Origin: Campylorhamphus procurvoides
Lineage: Eukaryota > Chordata > Aves > Passeriformes > Dendrocolaptidae
Direction of reading: 5' to 3'
Assembly: GCA_013396655.1 (NCBI GenBank)
Contig: WBMV01000300.1
Location: forward strand, 995,232-1,059,231
Length of the DNA: 64,000 nucleotides
Shown piece by piece: positions 51,601 to 64,000 of this stretch. Positions within the stretch are counted from its first letter, which is position 1; every line of letters starts with the position of its first letter. The notes under the pieces were generated by a model that was given only the letters and a program-made list of their open reading frames with translations, did no database searches and had not been told where the DNA came from. Position numbers and translations under genes: made by a program.

Positions 51601-54600
51601 ATAAATGCCAGTGCATTAATTTTGCATTCTAAAAAAAAATTAAAAAAATAAAAAAAGAATGAAAAAAAAGGTGTGTTTTAATGAGGAGTAACTTGGACAT
51701 TTACTTGTGAAAATTATTAGGTTTCCTCCTGGTCCTTGTGAAATTTTGCTTTAATGTTCTCTCAGCTATAAATGCTCAAAATCTGAAGATTTAAAAAAAA
51801 TAGTCAGAAAGATTCTAAAACCAGAAATAACCTCAGGAACTGTCCTTTTAAATGTTACTATCTTCCCTCAAAAATTTTAAGAAATTTTACCTTAGGGAGA
51901 CATTGGCTGAGACAAGCAGGCAATTCTGACTCAATTCTTTTGCAAAAGGATGGGGCAGGAGTGGGGAAAAAATCCCTTCAAAGGCTTTTGCCAGGAGATA
52001 AGAGATCAGAACTCATTCTCAAGGCTAAATTGAAAAGAACAGCATAAATATTCAGTTCTTGAGGCACCAGGTTATGGATTATTTCATTTCCCAACAGCTT
52101 TGCTTACTACTATTATATGAGAAACAGAAATATGATAAATTTACAGTGTGGTTATTTATACAATAGTTAGCTGATTAATTGATAATGATACAGAGAAGCT
52201 GTCAGTGACCCATTTCAGACAGAAAAGAAATGAAAAAGTATTTTTAGTTTTCCATGTGGGTTCTAGAACCATTAAGAAAGAATATATCTATATATTGCTG
52301 CACTGGTTTTAGTTTGTGCTTTTGGTTTTTTCTCTGTACAATATTGTATTTATGATACATTTAGGCCACGTACTGAATGGATGGGTGAGAGAAATCTAGG
52401 TCTTCACTGATATACTGCTGAATTATATTCTTATATTGTGTTCCACATGTGTTTCATTTGGGGTGGGGGATGTTAGTTTTCTGTTTTTTGTTTGGTTGTT
52501 GGTTTTGTTTGGGTTTTTCTGTTTGTTTTTTATTTTGCGGTATTTTTCATATCAGAACATTGTACTGTGAAAAATATCTGCACTTTTTGGGGGCTCAACA
52601 TACAGCTCTACACTTATAGTTCCATCTTCTTTTCTTGACCAAAGTCTTCAGGGGATGTATATTGAAGAATGAAACAATTTATTCTGTTTGTGATTCTCAG
52701 TCTTTCAGGAAATTTGTATTGAAAATGAGCAGGGAATACTTCTTTTCTGCTTTCAGTGACACCCTAAGGAATATAAATTTGTTACAATAGCTCCTGATTT
52801 TAGTTCTGTTTCTCAGATAGTTTTTCCACTGTTTCTGACAATATCAGATGCAAATGCTTTCGAAATAAAGTTAAGCTATTGTTCTTTATAATTCTTTCAT
52901 GCATTAAAGAAAGAACAGTCTCAGAGATAGATGGCAGAAGTTTAACAGAACTACATTATAGGTTAAACTGCTGGAAATAACTGTGCAAACTGTACAATTA
53001 TCAAACAATTAACTTTTTGGACTGCATTGTGATCTACCCTTAGGGTAAAATAGACAAAAACACCTGTTAAATAGCATAAAATCTAATTTTACTTAACGAC
53101 CTTTATTTCCCTAATTTGCTTAGTTCTTGGGAAAATATGTGATCAGGAAAAATGTCTTATTCCCACTGTGCAATGAAGTGCCAATTTGTTTCTGTTCTAT
53201 TCGGTGTGTATATCGTATGTACACGCAAAGTGAAATACATTTGCAGATGAACTGTATAGCTCCAGAAAGGTGCTACAGGAAGTATGGTAAAAAAAAAGCG
53301 CTTTAGACTGTGTGCATGTATGCATGCTTTTACTTTTATTGGGGTGAATTCTAATTACTTAGGCCAATAAAAGTACAATGGAATATATTAAAACCATAGA
53401 AATTATTCTCTGAATGCACTTGAGTCCTTATCAGCTCAGAAATGTCTAAAATGAACAACAGAGTCTTCTTCATACAAAATGCAAAATGTATAGAAGAGTT
53501 TCAATTTTCTTTATAGACTTAATTTAGGTTGTAGAATAGTAGAAACCAACTCTTCCAGTATTCTTAGCCCTGCTGCTGCATTCTGCATTCAGAAGTCTCT
53601 ACAAGAAGTTAAAATTGATGTTCCATAAGTAAATCTTCACTATCTCAGCAACACAAATATGGATTTCTATTAAACCTGAAGTAGCCCACCAAGCCCAAAT
53701 GTTACTGCTTAAAAATAAGGTAATATTAGGAAATGCTATGAAAAATCAGGACTTAAATTATTTTTCTAGGACATTATTCTTTATTGTCTATTTCAAAATC
53801 CTAGAAAAAAGGTGAAAAAAGGATTTTTATCATTCAAATAAAAATTCGTGGCTTAAAAAAACAGATCTTTATACCCATTAAATCTGTAGGTAAAAGAAAT
53901 ACACACAAAACACTTCTTATAAAAGCACTTTTCTGGGTAGACTATACAACAGACAAAGGAGAAGTACAGAAAAAGTGGGTGAATATTAAATCTAACCTAG
54001 TTCTTTATCTAGAACTTGCTAGTTACATGGGTATTTGATAACTATCTAATTAATCGCAATACAGAGGGTGTGGACAACGTGAAAATTAAGTCATAACACC
54101 TGGGCTCTAATGTATAATGTAGGGTAAGACATAACTAACAGAAGAAAATAAATCACGTACAAATGACTCCCAAATCATTCATCTGTAATAACAATTAAAT
54201 TCAGTTCAGGGTTTATATTTCCCCACCCACCAACAAAGCTGACTTGAGATTATTTTTCTCCTTTTTTTTCAGAACAATTACAATCTATATTAGTTGAATT
54301 ATATTATCACACAGAAATAAACACTTTTACTCCCTAATGATGCCAATCATTTTCTAGAGAACAAAAGGTTCAGTTGCTTTTGTTTTTTTTTTTTATATAA
54401 AATGTATCTTTGTCTATAATAATCAACCATTATTTCTGGCAATATCCCTGTGGCTCCCCTGCCAGATGGAAGGAAAAACAATTATATAGTTGGCATTTCT
54501 TTTAGGATAGCAGTTTCAGAGTCACTGTACATGCAACTATTTTCATCAGTATTATTTAGATGCTTAAGAATTATCTTTCCCATTTTTTTCAAGAAATCAT

Positions 54601-57111
54601 TTTCACCCTTTGTAATTCAACTCAAAACTGAAAGATGTTTCCATCTGAAATAACATACATGTTTAGCAGAGAGATTCAGAATACTTTACAGGATTTACCA
54701 GTGATTTCTAGTTCAGTATGGAAGAGAGATACTGAAGAAGTTTCAGGCCTCATCTGGGTTAGGAGGAGTTATACCTTCCATTGAAAGAATACCTCAATGC
54801 TAGTCTCTTTTTCTATAGTATGTTTTAACTAATACCAGCGTTTGTTAAGTTGCATTTTCTAGACATAAAGTAAAAGTAACAAATATAAGGGAAAAACCAT
54901 TAGGAACACTAAAGTCATCCCCAAAATGTTATAGGAATAAGAATTAAAAGAAAAACAGAAGAGAAGGAAAACACAAACCCTGTAGAAACTTGTAACTGCT
55001 GTCATTATTAGATGGCTGATTTCTTTTGACATTACAGTAGATTCCCAGGGAAGAACTATGGGATGAAAATGCATTATGGATTGGTATGGAAACAGGTCAA
55101 AATGTGATAGCTGAAAATGAGAGACATGGTAAAAACAAATCTGACATTGCTATCTGGACCAAGGAGCTGGTACAAGGTCATAGTACAACACAAGGTTTAC
55201 AGGGGTTTGGGAAGAATCCTGAGAAAAAGTTTAAAAAGGCATTATGGAGAAAGGAACTATGAAGAAAGATTCAAATGCATAACTCATAGGCAAAATTACA
55301 GTGTATTTAGCCAGGAACAGCCCTTTTAATGAAAGGCAGCAAATACAGCAGCCATATTTAATACTGAATGGAAAAGATACTGTTTGTGAGTGTAGCTAAA
55401 AAGTGACTCAGGAGCATATATAAGGTGAAGAAGGAAGAGAGAGGAGTAACACTTGCACACTTAAAATTTAATGTACTATTACCCCTGCAGCCAGTGTTGT
55501 ATCCTGTATGAACAGCATCACCCTTGACAGGTATAACAGAATATCATAGAATTTTAAGGTGTCAAGTTGTAATACAGGATACAGCAGAGGAGAAAGTATA
55601 TATTAAAGACAACAGGAGAGGAAACGTAGCTAAATCACTTTAAAAAATATGATCCGTGTATTGGGAACAGTAGCTGACCTAAAGAATTATGCACCATACT
55701 AGTATAGACAATTTTGGATGCTTACTTTTATTTAGTTATCCTTCCCTTTCTGATGGCAACTTACTGCATTTCCATTGGCAGCTCATAGGGATTGCTTTGT
55801 GCAGTTTCATGTCTTCAAGCTTTTTTTTCTATCCAGAGGCATGAAACTTTCAGTGTTTGAGTAACTTAGGAACTAAAAGAAATATAAGGTTAGGAATTAG
55901 GCACCTACATATCTTTACAAATCTGGTCCTTAAAACCAGAAACCCTACAGTTACTTATGGTACTTTTATTGTGCATGGCATTTTGGATTCCAAGACACAT
56001 ATGTATTTTTGAAAGTTTGGCCCATAAGCATACAATGTAACACATATCTAAAAAACTAATTAAGCATGAACTGTGATCATCTATCTGTTCTTTAAGACGA
56101 CAGCTTGTGAGTGAACTGTGGTCCACTGTCATAAAACTGTAACACCACAACTTTCTGTACAAGTACATAGATCCTGTCAAGAAAAATTATCTCAGGCATA
56201 GCATTTTACACAGGTGGCTAAATGGCCTGCATAATGGAACTTAAAACCTAAGAGCAAGGTCTGCTTCAACTTTGCAACAACTCATATACATAAATATATA
56301 AATCCAGAATGGAATACTTCTTAAATTCTTTTTTTATAAGTGAAAATGACTGAATATGAGCCAATAAAAACAGTCGAAAACCTGCTCATAAAAGTTAGAA
56401 TCTTAAGCATGCCTCTCACCTTACCTAATCCTCAGTGAAAACCTGTGCACCAGTTCATATTTTTACACTGGTCAGATCCTCAAATTAAAGCCTGGCATGT
56501 TGGCAGGCAGTACACAGCTTTAAAACAGATGTTCCAAGAATTATACAGCCAGTCTTGCATTTGTTTTTCCTCTCTCTGCTCCCCACACTCCCCACTTTTC
56601 TCATTCAAGTGTGCAATGCCTCAGTGGCTGATGATCTGACAAGGGCAAAGCTTCTCCTGATTTCTATGGGAGTTATATGCTCAACACATAACTATTACTT
56701 AAGCCCTTGTTACAATGTGCTCAGAATACAGGAAAAAAGAGAACAAACCATTACTAGGTGCATCATGTTCTGTATCTGGTCCTGTTTCATACTTTGTACT
56801 CTAGGTGAAGGTTTTTGCTTTGAAACCAACATTCTGCCTTTTTCATTAGGTAGGCCCTTCACTGTAATGAAGTATATTATTAATAAAGCCAGAAATACTA
56901 TGCCAAACAAAATTAGTGGCAGAATAAAACAACTAGGCAAATATCTAATTTGCTTCCAAAAATAATTAAATGTCCAGATGTGTAGCCAGTTAATTAATAC
57001 AGTCATTTTGGTTTTGGAGAAAGGGCCAGAAAGTTGTCTGGGGAAATCTTGGAACCATTTCTTAAACTTCCATTTCAAGACCTGGCTACTACTGAGATGC
57101 ATTTATATGTT
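48656..57111. other. Unique AT-rich non-coding DNA
   Basis: No intact gene was seen. The 133-codon minus frame at 48741-49142 lies next to the CR1 fragment in slightly GC-richer DNA and shows no domain I recognise. A-rich and G/T-rich low-complexity tracts occur near 51630-51672 and 52458-52540. A faint resemblance to LINE sequence around 55240-55290 was too weak to annotate. Confidence 0.6.
52458..52540. repeat. G/T-rich low-complexity tract
   Basis: A run of GTTTT-, GGTTGTTGG- and TGGGTTTT-like words with a strong strand bias (G and T on plus). It is a simple repeat with no coding content, of the same kind as the T/G tract near the start of the window. Confidence 0.75.
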
Positions 57112-57632
57112 TGTGGCCAGCACATTGAGGGAGGTGATTCTGCCTCTCTCACTCTGCCGTGGTGAGACTCTACATGGTGTGCTCCATCCTGTTCTGGGGC
57201 CCCCAACATAAGAAGGACACGAAGCAAATCCAGAGAAAGACCACGAAGGTGACCAAAGGGATAGAATGCCTCTCACATGAAGACAGACTGACTGGGTTGG
57301 GGTTGTTTAGTCTGGAAAAGGCGCTGGAGAGACCGTATTGGAGCCTCTCAATACTTAAAAGGGGTTTATAAGAAAGATGGGGACTAGCTTTTTAGTAGGG
57401 CCTATTGGGATAGGACAAGCAGTAATAATTTTAAATTAAAAGAGAGAAGATTGTGGCTAGATAAAAGGAAGAAGGATGGTGAAACACTAGAACAGGTTGC
57501 TCAGACCTGGAAACATCTAAGGTCAGGTTGGCTGAGGCTCTGAGCAGCCTGATCTAGTTGAAGATCTCCCTGCTCATTGCAGAGGAGTTAGACTAAATGA
57601 CCCTCAAAGGTCAAACCATTTTATGATTCTAA
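57112..57632 (+). mobile_element. CR1 LINE, 3' portion
   Basis: The segment begins in the C-terminal part of ORF2 (GAGGGAGGTGATTCTGCC, then a frame at 57159-57371 with SILFWGPQHKKDTKQIQRK and [12 protein letters not shown]). It continues through the 3' untranslated region with a GACTAAATGACCCTCAAAGG box and ends TTTTATGATTCT, the CR1 tail. It is 5'-truncated and diverged, with a stop inside the ORF2 remnant. It is a typical dead CR1 copy. Confidence 0.93.
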
Positions 57633-58849
57633 CCCATGTTCACTCAGAATTTCCATCTTTCTTTTTTCTAGACTTTTTGTTTCTCTGGAAAAAACTCTGC
57701 ATTACTAAACTCTGCACTAATATTTTCTCCATGTTATCCTTTAGTCTATATTTTCTTTTCACTTTTTTTTCAATTTGCTTTTCACTTCTCCATCCATTTC
57801 ACAGTCACTTATTCTTCCAAGAAATCACAAACATTCATATAAATTTTCACTTACTTTTCTTGTCATTCTTCATTTATTTGGGTCCCAAGGCTAGGAGGTA
57901 TGTATTTCATTTTTACAGTGTATACTAGACAGAAACTCACTTTTTTTTTTTGCATAGTTAAAATACTAAATCAAAGAATATTTATATTAAAAAAGTTATT
58001 AATTCAAAACCATTTCCCTTTTTCAACTGCTAGAATTTTGATTGATTTTTTAAAACCAATGAAAAGTGAAAGAGAAGAAAACTTTAATTAAAAAATTTGT
58101 TTCAATCTGTTTTTAAGAATAATTAATTTTACATAGATCAATACAAATTAGCAATACTTATTTCACATCCCCTTCAAACTTGATATACAACAGACAAGAG
58201 GAATAGACTTGTACTGTACAGTGGACAGTAGTATCCTGTTTGTTAGTGTAGTATTTAAATGGCATCCAGGAGTGCAAGTCTGGCACAATAAATAAAAGTA
58301 CTATCTTAAACATCTTTTTCTTTTCTTTAAAGATTCAGTTAGAGCAATTTTATAGCGTTTGGAAGGGACTAAAACAATGCATTAAAAGTAAATACTGACT
58401 AGTAGGTACCTTAAAAAAAGAAGTCGGATTATGAAGAAATTTGACTTAGTAACAATGAGAGAAAAAAAAAAAGAAAGAAACTTTTGGGAACATACTATGT
58501 AGATATGAGAAGCAGTGTTCTAATTCTTTTTGAATAACTCAGGAAACGATACATTTTTCCTCTAACAAAGTATTGGCTGTACACTGTCAGGAATAAATTT
58601 GACGCCTGGCAGCAAAAGCATCTGCTAAGATCTACTTAAGGTTTTATAAATCTATCTTGTGGTACAACTTTGCTATACCAGACTAGCATAATAAAACAAA
58701 AACCTAGACTTCTGGCATTAAAACTAATTAGTAAGTAGAGTGAGGTTTGGGAAAGAGTCCCAGGTGAGGTCAGCCACATGGTAAAAGTTTCTAAATATGT
58801 AAAGGATCTAAAACACAATATGCAACGCCAACAGTTGTTTCAAGTTCTA

Positions 58850-58922
58850 GCAAAAACCAACCAACTAACCGACCAGCCAACCAAACAAAAAAAACCCAAA
58901 AACAAACCCCAAACCCCCTCAC
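58850..58922. repeat. C/A-rich low-complexity tract (AACC-like)
   Basis: Tetranucleotide-like CCAA and AACC words grade into AAAAACCC and CAAACCCC runs. The plus strand has almost no T or G. It is a degenerate simple repeat. Confidence 0.8.
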
Positions 58923-60466
58923 AATCAAATAAACTTTATATCTTTTGAAGGCAAGTAAAAGCTAGCAACTTTTCTCAAGTTTGTATAAAATAGCAGTCCC
59001 TGGTGGGATTGTAGTAACCACAGTGACTGCTTTAAGAATCTTCTAGCCTTTGATCTCATCTCATCCTGGACAGCTATATAAAGACGCTTTGATTCACCTA
59101 ATGATTACTTTTCCCCAAAGCAATTTAAAGGAGCATTTGGATGTTCTTGAAATAGAATAGAGTGGAGGAAGATGCAGGAATGTGAAAAATGTAGTAGAAT
59201 ACAAAAAGATTTGAATTATTAAAGAATAAAATCCATCTTCAGAAAGATGAGAGAAGAAAATACTGCATTGTTTGCACCTTCAAAATCTCTTCTGAATTGT
59301 ATATCCACGTTGCCACCCACTTCTGAAGGCAATTACTCCCCATTACAGCTTTCCTGGCTGACCTGAGAAGGCAAAATGTTTGGCTTATGTTCAGAAGGTT
59401 CAGATGTTCTTGTATATTTTGTTAATAGCAATATTCACTGTGAAATATCAGAAATTAATCTCTCATGTTGTTTCTGAAAAAGAAAGAAGTACACTAGACT
59501 TATTTTTATAAGAATGATTTGGAATTGTTCTTAGGAAAGAATTAAACTCTGATTACAGCTTATGCTGACTGATTGCTAAAATAAAAGCAAATTCGGACCA
59601 GAGAGCAGACTCAGCAGCATATGTAATTATTTAAATTTAAATCTGATGGTCAAGGTCTTAGGCTTGTTACAACCTACTTTGGAGTTTAATGTTGGAATAA
59701 AAGCCTGTTCCACAGTTGCATCTCTCATCTGCAATGATAAAACTTGAGTTGACAGCTGGAAGAGAAGCAGACTTAAAGCTCTGTGGGTCAGCCACAAGAG
59801 AGAAAGGAATGCTGACACACAGAGAAAGCATTAGCACTTAGGAAAAAACCTATTCATTGTATAAGTACTAATATATTAACTTAGAGTAGAAACTCTTATA
59901 CTGGTAAGCACAAGCTCTCATGAGTCATTTATTGGAAGGCATATGAGCAAATATTCAACACTGTAAGAACTGTTCCGTCTATAGCAATGAGAAAGAAGAC
60001 TAAACAATCATCTCTAAGAACAAAGAAAAGCTAAATAAGGAATATTAACTGCATATCTTGGTCATTAATTTTGAAAATTACTGCTCCTCAAGGAGATATA
60101 TTTTAGAAAGCTGTGTTCAGAAACTGCACCAATATTTTGTTCCGTGCTGATCTACGGAGTTTTTATTCAAAACATGAAAAACAAAAAAGAAACTCAGATC
60201 AAAATCTGTAACGTTTCTTTCACATAATTTCACTATATTGGTTCAAAACACTAACTCTTTTTTCATCATATTTATTCTCAGTCTTTCTCTCTGAGGTCTA
60301 CAGAGAGGCTAGAATTTCAGAAGCTGAAAGGAACACTAATGCCTCTAGAAACAGACTTGTAAAAACTTGAGCCAGAAAAAAAGCATTAGAAGAACAAACA
60401 GTCCAAAATTATTTTATGTTGGTTGCAGGTATTATTAAATGGAAGATGAATGAGGGTCTTCTATTT

Positions 60467-60520
60467 ACACTTTTTTTTACCTTTTTTTTTTTTACTTTTT
60501 ATTTTTTCTTTTTTTTAAAA
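60467..60520. repeat. T-rich low-complexity tract
   Basis: Several T runs of 6 to 13 bases are broken by single A or AC steps. No gene-like sequence on the minus strand identifies it as a retrocopy tail. Confidence 0.8.
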
Positions 60521-61380
60521 TAGAGATGTGTCTTTAGACACCGAGTTCTGGTCTTTGTTTGTTTATTCTATTGTTTATTTATTTTCCCAGATGATATTTA
60601 TTATTGATTAGAAAGATAACATTTTTAATGACAAACAAACTAATGAAATCCTAAAGTCAACAGCTGACAGAAATGAACAAGTATAGCACAATGAATATAT
60701 GAATAAGAATTGAGTCTCTGAGGTAGGATTAGATTCTCTTGCCCTCTAAGACTCAGCAAATGTGCAATTACATCTCTCTCAGAACAGCCTGGCAACCCCA
60801 GTAGCAGTTTCTAGAACTATTTGTAAGTAGTAAGGTAGTGTGAAATAAGCACACATGCACTTCTTCATATTTTTTTTCTCTTTCTAGTTCTGCAGTACTC
60901 GATTATTTCACTGTATGTATGTGTTTATATATAACAGTGTAAGAGGAGGGAGACAGAAACATGCTTTCCTCGTCATTTTTCAGACTTTGTTATGGACTAT
61001 TTTTTCCTATATTATCAACTCATTTAGAAATACTAATAGGACTATTGCTGGGTGTGTTATTGCTCAAAATTGAGAAATTATTCCTAACTTTGTCGGTCTG
61101 TATCTGTCAGGATAGACCTTAAATTCCAAAATATGCAAAGATTTTACTGTAAGTTGTTAATTTTAAAGTTTCACAAGAAAGAGAAAATCAGTGGAAGGAA
61201 AACAGTTACTATACCACTTTCAGTGTAATGAGATAGATTTCATTAAGTTATCTCAAAAAAAGGCATATGGAGTTACTTATAATATTGCCATTAATTGCTC
61301 TCTTAGTACTGTCTCAAAATATGTTGTGATTTGAATGTTGTGAAAAAAAAAACAGTCAGGAGCATTGAAAGAAAAAAAAA

Positions 61381-61450
61381 TGTATATGTGTAAATATACA
61401 TGCACACACATATATATATATATGTGTGTGTCTCTATGTGTATGTGTGTA
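61381..61450. repeat. TG/CA and TA dinucleotide repeat with a perfect 28-bp palindrome
   Basis: An alternating purine-pyrimidine region. At 61403-61430, CACACACA, then twelve bases of TA repeat, then TGTGTGTG form a perfect 28-bp inverted repeat with no loop. Such sequence can extrude a cruciform or adopt Z-DNA in principle; no function is implied here. Confidence 0.85.
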
Positions 61451-64000
61451 AAATTAACTGTAATATTTAAATATTTAACCTTCTGTTCAAAACCCTGGGG
61501 TTTTTGTGAGACATCCAGTCAGTGAGAAAACAATATCTCACCCTCTTTATGCTTTACAGATCTGTATTAGTAAGGTATTGTCCTCATCAGTTTTACTCCA
61601 TCTCTCCTCAAACCTGCTGGAGTTCATGCATTGTATCCCTCGTACACATTCATTAACTTAAACACCCCTGCTGTGAGACAGTTTAAATGTTCCTCTAACA
61701 GTATAATTTAATGTATGCTCACTTATTAATAAGAGGCATATTTCTAGTTGTACCAAAACCAAACAACAAAAGGACAGTCTTTTCCTGTATTCCAAAATAC
61801 AGGTCTAAAAAGGTCAATATGAAGTTCAGCTCAAAATTTTTAAGCTCTTTAACAGTGTTCAGATTTGGTCTTGGCCTTTTCCACCACAGACTGCAGCCAA
61901 AGACCCACAGCCTGTCTCTTTACAAAATCTGATAATGGTATGTGGAATTCTAAAGAAATGGAAAAACTGGCTAATGGGCTTATCAACGATATTGATAGTA
62001 TGGATTTTTCTATTTCCTAATAAACATTCTGAAAATGATCTTAGGTTGGGTGTAAGCTGCCTCTTATATTCCATTAAGTGCTTATGGCAGATCACTTACA
62101 GCTTTCAGTTGAAATTAATTCTAGCAACATCAATCTTGGTATGAGTAAAACTAATCTACAAGTTTTTAAATCCCTACACATAAATTTTTGAAAGTGCATA
62201 TATACTATTATCAATTCCAACAGAATTTCACTTTCTTTTTTCTGTTTATTTTTTTATCCATAATTTTGAACCTACTGCAGTATTGATTAGGGAACAAGAA
62301 CGTACATTTGAATTGTAAACAATCAATTGGCAATGGTTTCTCTTTAATAAAGCAATATTATTTGATGAATCAAGAATGTTTAGAACAGGTGTAACCAAAA
62401 ATCATGAGATTTTAATGTACTGGCTTCTGGTGATTTGAAGAACATTTTGGTTTACAAAGAAATATGTAACTGGAATTAGTAAAGTGAATAAACTGTACAA
62501 AGCCAATGCATTCAAAGAATAATTCTGTGCTCCTACACAGATCAAGAGTAATTCCCCTTTTGTAATTTTTGCTATTAATTTAGTAGTATTTGAATGTGTG
62601 ATTTGTTATCTTCCGTTAGGACAATGGCCCTTTTGTACTCAAGTCAGATAAAAACTTTAGAGTTGTCTTTAATAGAAGTATATTCCCTTTCTGTGAAGGA
62701 CTACAAAACAGGATTCTCTAAATCATTTATATAATGAGTTGGTAATTTTTTTCACATTTAAAAAAAAAAAGGGAAAAAATACGGGGTTTTAAAAACACAA
62801 ATTTAAAACATATTTTTTACATCTACACAATGTATTATCTACTGGAACTACATTAATATTATATAGCCAATAGCGGACTAAAAATAGTTTAGACCTACTT
62901 TTTTCAGTTGTTCAATGGAAAAATCCATTCAGTTTCATAAGATTCAGATGATACTGAAGTTTTATTTTAAAAGAAGATGATAATTGAGTTTTATTTGAAA
63001 ATAAAACTTTTGGAAATTTTTGCACCTGCAATGGATTTTATCATTGGAAATTGAGAACAATCCCACAGAACATTTTCATCAAGGGGCTACAGCATCCTCC
63101 TACTTGCACTGAACTGCTGAGTAAATTGGTGCCCTACTCAAGCTATGAGGTGATTAGGAGAAAATGAAACAGTTCCAATAGGAGAAAATATAAGCCAAAC
63201 TTAAGACTCAGTGTTGGGAAATCTAAAGTCAGGAACATTAGTAATGAATTCAAGCATTAGAGTTCAAGCATCTAGTTAGAAGGGTAGCAATGACAAACTA
63301 AGAATAAAGTAATATTTTTGTCACAGTAGTGTTATAACCTGAAAGAGACGGGAATACTATTTTATGATCTTTCTCTGTGATAGAGTGCCATGGTAACTAT
63401 GATATGCATATAATTACATATGAACAAATAATTCACTTCCTACGATGCCTGGGATTCTTTGCTCTAGAAATTGCATCTTGAAATTGTAAAGAAATACCAT
63501 ACACTCTGATGATAAAACATTAGTTGCCCTAAATGTATTCTCTTTGCAAATTATGCTCCAATAATTCTAAATAGAAGCAGGAGTTTATTTCACTTTGTGA
63601 AACTGTATTGTGTTTTCTGGAAGGAGAGGGTCAAATTTTCAGAGCTGAAAAACATAATTTCCAAATATATTTCCAAAATAACTTATTGTAAAAACTATTT
63701 TTAAAGATGTTAAAAATGTTACAGGCAGAGAAAAATAAGATCTTTTGGTTTGGAGCTATTCTTAATGGAAGTTACTTTAACTTGGAACATTTTGTTAATT
63801 TATTTTCAGTTTGGTTATTTTAAAAACTTGCTTCATCCACTGATTTCCCAACAGAAAATCAATTTTATTGTCTGTTTTTCTGTCATCTCACAGTAGCTTG
63901 TAATTTGTTGTCATCAGGAAATAAGATTCTTTCCTTTCTATGTCTCAAAAAAAGAATTTCATAGAACGCAAAGTAGAATTTTATTTAACAGGTGGGAATC

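Larger units (their letters stand above)
57633..64000. other. Unique AT-rich non-coding DNA with simple repeats
   Basis: No gene or identifiable transposon was recognised. The simple sequence present is a C/A-rich tract at 58850-58922, a T-rich tract at 60467-60520 and an alternating purine-pyrimidine region at 61381-61450. Confidence 0.65.

Noticed and set aside
55130..55340. Possible ancient LINE remnant (NYEERFK-like stretch)
   Set aside because: Only a few residues resemble the CR1 C-terminal region and there is no supporting 3' sequence; too weak to annotate by eye.
56555..57102. Overlapping frames of 130-136 codons on opposite strands
   Set aside because: Both strands are open across the same interval and neither reads as a known protein; this is expected by chance in a 64-kb AT-rich window.
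1..64000. A CRISPR array, operon or other prokaryotic system
   Set aside because: No regularly spaced identical repeats, no dense coding and clear vertebrate retrotransposons throughout; the window is not prokaryotic.

Overview
The window looks like vertebrate, most probably avian, nuclear DNA. It is AT-rich and has no long open reading frame. Its clearest repeats are four fragments of CR1 LINEs, the dominant retrotransposons of birds and other sauropsids. Two of these end in the degenerate CR1 3' tail related to ATTCTATGATTCT, and a third carries that tail in reverse. The placement as a bird is inferred from repeat content, not from any gene.

Layout: 1-10768 is unique AT-rich sequence. 10769-11717 holds two unlike LTR-type segments side by side, each with its own TATA-like and polyadenylation signals. 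11718-27826 is unique sequence with simple repeats. 27827-28020 is a CR1 3' end. 28021-32519 is unique, with a diverged ~98-bp tandem duplication at 30833-31020. 32520-34128 looks like a decayed processed pseudogene of an unidentified parent. 34600-35227 is a GC-rich block that reads like a minus-strand LTR. 37193-38560 is a minus-strand, internally deleted CR1. It lies in a 1,920-bp segment (37300-39219) that is repeated without any difference I could find at 39221-41140, with a single N between the copies; this is almost certainly an assembly artefact. 41141-48077 contains a 26-N gap inside a poly-A tract. 48078-48655 is a CR1 ORF2 fragment on the minus strand. 57112-57632 is a plus-strand CR1 3' portion. 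The rest, to 64000, is unique AT-rich DNA.

I found no intact protein-coding gene, no recognisable multi-exon gene, no tRNA or rRNA gene and no CRISPR array. The short open frames scattered through the window (60-130 codons, often open on both strands) are what AT-rich non-coding DNA or decayed repeats produce. The window is best read as intergenic or deep intronic DNA. No gene system operates here. The points most worth checking are the false duplication, the pseudogene, the internally deleted CR1 and the juxtaposed LTRs.
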